A stretch of 64,000 nt of DNA. Origin: Limnoperna fortunei. Lineage: Eukaryota; Mollusca; Bivalvia; Mytilida; Modiolidae. The stretch covers positions 75,967,865-76,031,864 of the forward strand of contig OX104118.1 in the NCBI GenBank assembly GCA_944474755.1. Reading direction: 5' to 3'. The first letter of the stretch is position 1; each line of letters opens with the position of its first letter. Both the position numbers and the translations under genes were made by a program. The notes beneath the pieces were generated by a model, which made no database searches, was not told where the DNA came from, and saw nothing but the letters and a program-made list of their open reading frames with translations. Shown piece by piece: positions 58,031-64,000 of this stretch.

Positions 58031-58819
58031 TGGGTTAAACCAGGTTTATGGCATGCCAAACGTCATCCAAACGCCTGTTTACGCCTCTCAAAATTATGCA
58101 ACTACAGTATTATACTACAACGCGTCTTGTTTGAGGTTTTTTTAAAGAGAAATGAAAACTGTTTATAGTTTATCATTATACTCAATTGCGGCGGTTTTTT
58201 CATTTTTGGGCGTTTTTCCATGTAATGTATTGACCACAATTAGAACGGAAATATATGCTAGGAGAAGGCAGTTATTGAATGTTTGAAACTCGTCGGACAA
58301 TGCCATCTGCGGTTTAAGCGGAAAAGTCTCATGGTTTGTCTGAATACAATAAAACATAACAAAAGCAGACGAAACTTTGGTGCCAACGTAAGACCCTTGA
58401 AGAACAAAATACAGCTGACAAATGTAAATTCCTGTAGCAAAATTCGAGGACGATTTGTGACATGTAAACAATAGAGTATAAAATATGAACAGATTATTGT
58501 GGGAAAATTTTTCTATTGGATTTAAATAATAAAAATGCAAGCAAAAAAGTATTGTTATTAGAATTACTAAAATGTATAATTTTGAAAAAATATAATGAAT
58601 AGAAAATAATAGATACACATTGTACAAATTCTTAGCTAGACGTAACGTAGCTTGTACACGGCAGTTTTCCAAGTTTTAGGTAGATAAGTAGATAATTATT
58701 AATAGAAAACTTTCTTGAACAGTAAAGGTAACAGAATTGAAACAGATGTATATGTGCATTCATAATGAATTCGAAGTCACACAACGATAAGTAGATGAAG
58801 CAAGAGTTTTTTATACAAA

Positions 58820-59609
58820 TGTGATAGTGTGTATTTTTGTGGTTTTTATTTTATGAAAAATGTAATTGGTATAAATGTTTTAAATGAAAATTATTACTTG
58901 TATATAAAATGCTTTCTTGAAATAATAAAGTAAATAAATATTAACCTGACTTGTTTGGGTTGTTTGTATTGAGGTTGGTCCTCGGGCTATGATCTGGTGA
59001 TCCTATTGATTTGATGAATTTAATATTGTATGCAGGTATTCTTAGCAGTACTCAGTTGTGTCTGTATTAGTCAAAGGTGTGTTTGAATGGAGATTTTCAA
59101 TTGGTTGTATAGTTCTAATATTTCATCTGTGGTTGGTTAGTTAGTTTTCCCGCCTATAATCTATATATTTATTCTTTGTCTTTGTTCTTTGTCTTGAAAG
59201 GGAGAGAGAGAAATAATTGCGATTGTAAATATTGATACCATTATTTATGTAATTCACTGATGTACAACCTGATCCCATAGACAGGTAATTTTTATGTTTG
59301 TCTATGTGTTTTGTTTGTTAAATTCTTTCAATGTAATTTTATATTTGTGTAAAGTAAATTGTAACTTTATGATTTAATTAGCATAAAATAGAGTAACTGG
59401 TAAAACTATAAAGGTTTAATCTGAAATAAAGATTTACAATTTTATTAATTTAGTATGTATTGTACGTCTGATTAATATGTCTTGTGAATGTCTTGTTTAT
59501 ATGTTGTATAATTATATTTGTAGGGTTGTTTACTGTTATGTAATAAATACATCAATAATAAACATCAGAAACTTGAAGAGATTTGGATTATATTATGCCC
59601 ACTGTTACA
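58820..59609 (+). repeat. 5' LTR of the 60-kb Gypsy element
   Basis: Starts TGTGATAGTG and ends CACTGTTACA (an imperfect inverted repeat), 790 bp. AATAAA signals occur near 59,424 and 59,541. The left edge is fixed by comparison with the empty sites in units 1 and 2, and the right edge by the primer-binding site. Confidence 0.8.
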
Positions 59610-59612
59610 AAA

Positions 59613-59624
59613 TGGCGCCCAACG
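59613..59624 (+). other. Primer-binding site of the 60-kb Gypsy element
   Basis: TGGCGCCCAACG begins three bases after the LTR end. The TGGCGCC start is shared with the young element's site at 15,530-15,541. Confidence 0.75.
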
Positions 59625-60222
59625 TAAATGGTTTGGAGTGACGTCCATGTAGAAACCAGCTGGAGATTTGATTTTGAGGACAAAATCGTTTTTTGCTGGA
59701 GAGGGGAGAAGTGAAAAAGCTAGCTGAGAGTATACAGGTTTCACCTGGAAAGAATTGGATTCGGTTCTCACTATAGTGACCGTGACTTTATTTGCGCTAT
59801 TTCTAGAACTGACAGTGATTTCACCTGGGAATAGTTTATGCGATTCGCATTAGCATTACAGTGACTGTGAATTAATCGATATTATATACGGATATTTATT
59901 GACACTTGGAGGACAGGGATCATCAGCGGACATAACGAGTGGCTCTTTGGAGTGCAGTGTATACACAGACTGTGTTTAGTACCTGGTAACATATTATTTA
60001 ATTATTTTGTTTTCTTTCCTTATTAATTGTTAGAGTATGTTTTTTTACTCGCATAAAATTTTGTTCTACTGTTAACTGTCAAGTTGATCAAATTTGGTCG
60101 ATATTGACACTAATATAGTTCATTAATGTTTTTGTAAAAGACTTCTGTACAATAATCAAACCTGTGTGTAATTATCGTGTGAGGATATATACTCAGGGGA
60201 AGTTTACATTCAGATCTGATAG
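59625..60222 (+). other. Leader of the 60-kb Gypsy element
   Basis: About 600 bp of untranslated sequence between the primer site and gag. A TAG stop (60,220-60,222) lies directly before the open gag frame, so the true gag start codon is lost, non-AUG or further downstream. Confidence 0.5.
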
Positions 60223-61173
60223 TTGATTGATCCAGCTCCAACCTCAACATCAAATAATATTCCAAAAATTTCGATATTTTTTTGCGAACAAGGGAAAGGA
60301 GAAGCCACATATGATCTTTGGCGGTATGAAGTTGATACTTTTCGCAAATCAACTTTCGCACCTCACATAATTGATATGCAAATAAGGAAGTCGTTACGGG
60401 GAGAAGCTGCAAAAATTGCTATGCGCTTAGGCTCAGACGCCACATTAGATCAGTTGCTCGCCAAATTAGAAGGCAACTATGGATTATCTATACAACATGA
60501 CAAATTAATGGAGGAATTTTATAGTTCGAAACAAAAGCCCAGCGAAGACGTCACCTGTTGGGCAAATCGTCTTGAAGATCTTTTATACAAAGCATGTTGC
60601 CGAAAATTAGTACGCCCTGAGGATATGAATGAAAAATTATGTTCTATGTTTTGGAGCGGATTAGATACAAAACTTAAGGAAACCTCAGGACATTTACATT
60701 TTATAATAAAATATTTTGAACAATTAAAAGCAGCTATGAGAGAACAAGAAGCTGATTTCAAAAGGAATTCAAAACCACAGCCTGCAAAAATGATTGCATC
60801 TACGGATGAGGATACACAACCAGAACTCACAGCTATGATACATCAATTAGCTACTGATGTGAAGGAACTGAAAGAACAACAGTCACAGTATAGAACCAGG
60901 CAATATCAGGATCAGAGTAAATTTAATAAAGGAAGAAAAGGTAATCAAAACAGACAACAAAGATCTTATCAAAATCAGAGTAACAAGGACGAACAACCAT
61001 GGTATTCAAGTAGTAGCTCCAATAAAGATCAGAGATACAATACATCAAACAAAATGCCAACATGTTGGCGCTGTGGCCAATTAGGCCATTTGCAAATAGG
61101 ATGTAGAGTTCGACTAGACAATAATCGTAGAGCAGGTTTAAACTCCAACAGGTCGGCATTGAGGGGCAAATAG
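60223..61173 (+). CDS. Gypsy gag, PNMA/Arc-like capsid and CCHC nucleocapsid
   Basis: The frame is open for 316 codons. The segment from about residue 17, with GKGEATYDLWRYEVDTF, and the following helical region to about 190 resemble the PNMA/Arc-type Gypsy capsid. Near the C-terminus lie a Gln/Asn/Arg-rich stretch and one zinc knuckle, CWRCGQLGHLQIGC, then a basic end. Capsid packages the element RNA. The open frame begins right after a stop with no ATG; the first Met is about residue 50, inside the capsid fold, so the natural start is uncertain. The gag frame ends at TAG 61,171-61,173, overlapping the pol frame. Confidence 0.82.
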   Translation: MIDPAPTSTSNNIPKISIFFCEQGKGEATYDLWRYEVDTFRKSTFAPHIIDMQIRKSLRGEAAKIAMRLGSDATLDQLLAKLEGNYGLSIQHDKLMEEFYSSKQKPSEDVTCWANRLEDLLYKACCRKLVRPEDMNEKLCSMFWSGLDTKLKETSGHLHFIIKYFEQLKAAMREQEADFKRNSKPQPAKMIASTDEDTQPELTAMIHQLATDVKELKEQQSQYRTRQYQDQSKFNKGRKGNQNRQQRSYQNQSNKDEQPWYSSSSSNKDQRYNTSNKMPTCWRCGQLGHLQIGCRVRLDNNRRAGLNSNRSALRGK

Positions 61174-64000
61174 TCGATCAAAGGACACACCGCCCCAGTG
61201 AGTATATGTACAATACTTCCTTAGTAGGATTTGCTAATGAAACCAACATTATTATTGGAAATATATATACACAGGCACTACTGGATACGGGTTCTACTGT
61301 ATCAACAATTAGTACAAGTTTTTATAACAATCATTTATCACATGTACCATTGAAATCAATTCAAAATGTATTAAATATAGAATGTGCTGATGGCAATTGT
61401 TTACCTTATGAAGGAATGGTGGAACTAGACGTGAATATTTTAAGCGATAATGGCGAGACCAGCGAAGATACTACACTGAAGCAATGTCTGTTTCTAGTAA
61501 TACCAGATAGTAATTACAATTCAGCCATTCCTGTACTGATAGGCACTAACATCTTAGCCTCATTTATCCAAAAGCTTGAAGATGAGTATGGCGACAAGTA
61601 TCTTCAAAATGCACAACTTTATACTGCAGTATATATGGCTCTCAGATGTCTTACTCTGAGAGAAAAGAAATTGAGAAAACAAAACAACAAGTTAGCCACT
61701 ATAAAGTATGCTGAGAAAAAACGTATACTTATTGAGCCAAATTCAGAAATTCGAATACAAGGATACTTGGATAAAGAATTACCCTACCACCCAACTTGTT
61801 GTTTGATACAGCCAACTAAAAATTCAGTTATTCCTGATGATATTGATATAACTCCAACTGTTGTTCCATACAATTATGGTAAAACAAAAATGGTCAATGT
61901 CTATGTGACTAATGTTTCCACCAGAATTGTAGCTGTAGCTCCAAATGCCATTATGTGTGAACTGCAGCCAGTAGCCATCGAAAGCATCAAACGATATGAA
62001 GAGGAACCAGTAACAGACATAGGGGATTTGTATACCGAAGATGGAATTACAATGTGTACTGAAGGCTTGTCACCGGAAGAGATAGAACAAGGGAAACAAC
62101 TTATAGGTAAGTATTCTGATATTATGTCGAAGAATGATACTGATATAGGAACCACCACTATAGTAAAACATCGTATAGAATTAATAAATGAGACACCTTT
62201 TAAACAAAAGCATAGGCGCATACCACCTGCCATATATGACGAAGTACGGAATCATATTCAACAACTATTAGCAAGTGGAGTTATAAGGCAATGATATTCA
62301 CCGTTTGCTTCGAACATAGTACTTTGCCGTAAGAAAAATGGAGAACTACGCATGTGTGTTGACTATCGTCAACTGAATGAAAGAACAATTAAAGATGTAC
62401 ATGCTAAGAATTGAAGAAATTTTAGAGGCTCTTGCAGGAAATTCATTTTTCACCGTTAACGACATGAAATCTGGTTACCATAACGTCGAAATTGCAGAAG
62501 AACACAAGGAAAGAACTGCTTTTACATTAGGTCCACTAGGGTTTTACGAGTATAACAGGATGCCTTTCGAATTAGCAAATAGTCCAGCTACATATCAAAG
62601 ATTACAAAGATTAATGGAAACAATACTTATGGATTTGAATTTAAAGATTTGTTTTGTATATTTGGATGATGTAATTATATTTTCAAACACATATCAGGAA
62701 CATTTAGACAAAATTGATAAGGTATTTACTGGACTAAAACAGGCTGGAATTAAAATTGGCACCAAAGAAATGTTGTTTTTTATGCGAAAAGTAAAATATG
62801 TTGGGCATATTGTATCACAGAATGGAATTGAACCAGATCCGGATACAATTTACAAAGTAAAAAAATGGCCAACTCCAACATCCCCGGAGGAAGTACGAAA
62901 ATTTTTGGGTTTTGTAGGATATTACAGGCGTTTTATCCGTGACTTTTCGAAAATTGCAAGGCCGCTTTCATCCTTAATGCCAATACCAGTGAAGAAAAGG
63001 ACCAATAAAGCATCAAAAGAGACGCGCTCAAAAACATCATTTACATGGACCCAGGAGCATGAAACTGCATTCAATACTTTAAAACAATGTTTAATTAGCC
63101 CAGATTTTAATAAACCATTTGAACTACATATTGATGAAACTTCTTGTGGTTTAGGTGCGGTACTATATCAAGATCAAGAACAGCAAAAGCGAGTTATAGC
63201 CTATGCAAGCAGAAGTTTAACTAAATCTGAAAAACACTATCCAGCTCACAGAATAGAATTTTTGGCACTCAAATGGGCTATCACAGAAAAATTCAGTGAT
63301 TATTTAAAAACAAGCAAATTTCTAGTTCTAACTGATAATAATCATATGCATATGTCTTGACATCTGCAAACTAGATGCAACAACACAAAGGTGGATAGCT
63401 GCATTATCATCGTATCAGTTTGAAATTAAATATAGATCTGGAATTAATAATGCAGATGCTGATGCAATGTCCAGATTACCGGGTATAGAACAAACAAAAT
63501 CATCTTTAAATATCATTCCATCTGAATCAATTCAAGCCATTTGTAATGATATTCCACGACCACCAGCAATAGAAACCATAACATACAAAGCAAACATTGT
63601 GGATTTTATAACTGCAGAACCTTCATTACAACAGTTGGATGTTTCACTATTACAAAAACAGGACAGGATATTAATTTTTTGGATACAACAACTCAAATCA
63701 GGAGAAAAACCATTGAAAACGAATGTACCACAAGGGCCAGAACATAAAGCCATTCTTAATAACTTTGATAAGCTGGTAATACACGACAACTGTTTATGTA
63801 GGTGTATTGCAGATACTGTAACTGGTGAGAATAAGAAACAACTTCTTGTACCACATTGTCAGAGAAAGTTTATATTGTATAAACTACACAACGAGATGGG
63901 TCATTAAGGCAGAGACCGTACCATGTCATTACTTCGAGATCAATTCTACTGGTACGGAATGACCAAATATGTAGATAACTGGATTTCAAATTGCAACAGA
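61131..64000 (+). pseudogene. Gypsy pol of the 60-kb element (protease, RT, RNase H, integrase finger), broken
   Basis: In the -1 frame relative to gag. Protease with DTGST near 61,284, as ALLDTGSTVSTIS. RT spans about 62,150-62,960 with YLDDVIIF near 62,660. RNase H spans about 63,110-63,480 with GLGAVLYQ and NNADADAMSRLPG. The integrase finger starts at 63,890 (HNEMGH). Breaks: an in-frame TGA at about 62,292, a deletion plus frameshift near 62,395 that removes the residues before RIEEIL, a frameshift near 63,345 after TDNN, and a TAA at 63,905 in place of the usual Gln after GH. FELAN replaces FGLVN in the RT palm. It runs off the window. Confidence 0.87.
61137..61143 (+). promoter_or_regulatory. 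Candidate -1 ribosomal frameshift heptamer TTTAAAC at the gag-pol overlap
   Basis: In the gag frame the codons read GGT TTA AAC, so T_TTA_AAC fits X_XXY_YYZ. After a -1 slip the next codon is CTC and the frame is open from there through the protease. The gag stop is 27 bases further on. A GC-rich stem can form downstream between GGGGC (61,163-61,167) and GCCCC (61,192-61,196). All parts are seen in the sequence; function is inferred. Confidence 0.7.

Larger units (their letters stand above)
58820..64000 (+). mobile_element. Ty3/Gypsy LTR retrotransposon with PNMA-like gag, 5' portion, decayed
   Basis: The element starts with an LTR at 58,820, a TGGCGCC primer site at 59,613, a gag frame (60,223-61,173) and a broken pol that runs to the window edge inside the integrase finger. 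The insertion point is precise. Units 1 and 2 have uninterrupted TATACAAATAACATAG at the equivalent site (about 28,819 and 47,284), whereas here TATACAAA is followed by TGTGATAG. The 3' LTR and target duplication lie outside the window. It is a sister lineage of the young element at 7,291-17,036. Confidence 0.88.

Noticed and set aside
1..64000. CRISPR array, bacterial operons or phage-type defence system.
   Set aside because: The only regular repeats are the 45-bp minisatellite (no spacers) and LTRs or duplicated units. Introns, SINEs and Gypsy elements show this is animal nuclear DNA.

Overview
The window looks like nuclear DNA from a bivalve mollusc, most likely a marine mussel (mytilid-like). 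It is AT-rich, intron-containing and full of degraded retrotransposons, and it carries tRNA-headed SINEs that resemble the bivalve V-SINE type. There are no bacterial-style operons. The species assignment is inference; no marker gene is present.

Layout. (1) About 0.8-3.6 kb: a decayed Ty3/Gypsy element on the minus strand. (2) About 5.2-18.0 kb: an older plus-strand Gypsy pol remnant with a recent 593-bp internal tandem duplication. It is split by a very young antisense Gypsy element at 7,291-17,036, which has nearly identical 1.49-kb LTRs and a single intact 1,582-codon ORF. (3) About 19.5-58.8 kb: tandem paralogues, all on the minus strand, of an unrecognised type I membrane protein family. 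Five exons chain in phase: linker, six-cysteine ectodomain, Thr/Gln-rich stalk, transmembrane helix, cytoplasmic tail. Gene 1 has a long tail (tail type 1) and gene 3 a different short tail (tail type 2). Both tails carry ITIM-like tyrosine motifs. The middle locus (gene 2) also uses tail type 2 but is a broken composite: splice sites flanking its TM and stalk exons are lost, a 3.7-kb TIR transposon is inserted, and it is fused to a second partial copy. Each repeat unit also carries an old Gypsy integrase remnant, SINE copies, a hairpin and a dispersed repeat, all inherited through the duplications. (4) 58,820 to the window edge: a third Gypsy element of the same lineage as the young one, with a PNMA/Arc-like gag, a candidate -1 frameshift site between gag and pol, and several disabling mutations in pol. 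It runs off the end of the window.

How it fits together. The receptor-like genes are the only host genes I can support. Junctions between units suggest that unequal recombination joined the ectodomain/TM of one gene to the tail exon of another, which would swap the signalling tail while keeping the ectodomain. An intronic 45-bp minisatellite next to the tail-2 exon has 17 copies in one unit and 2 in another. The upstream exons (signal peptide, start codon) are not firmly identified, so none of the genes is complete here.
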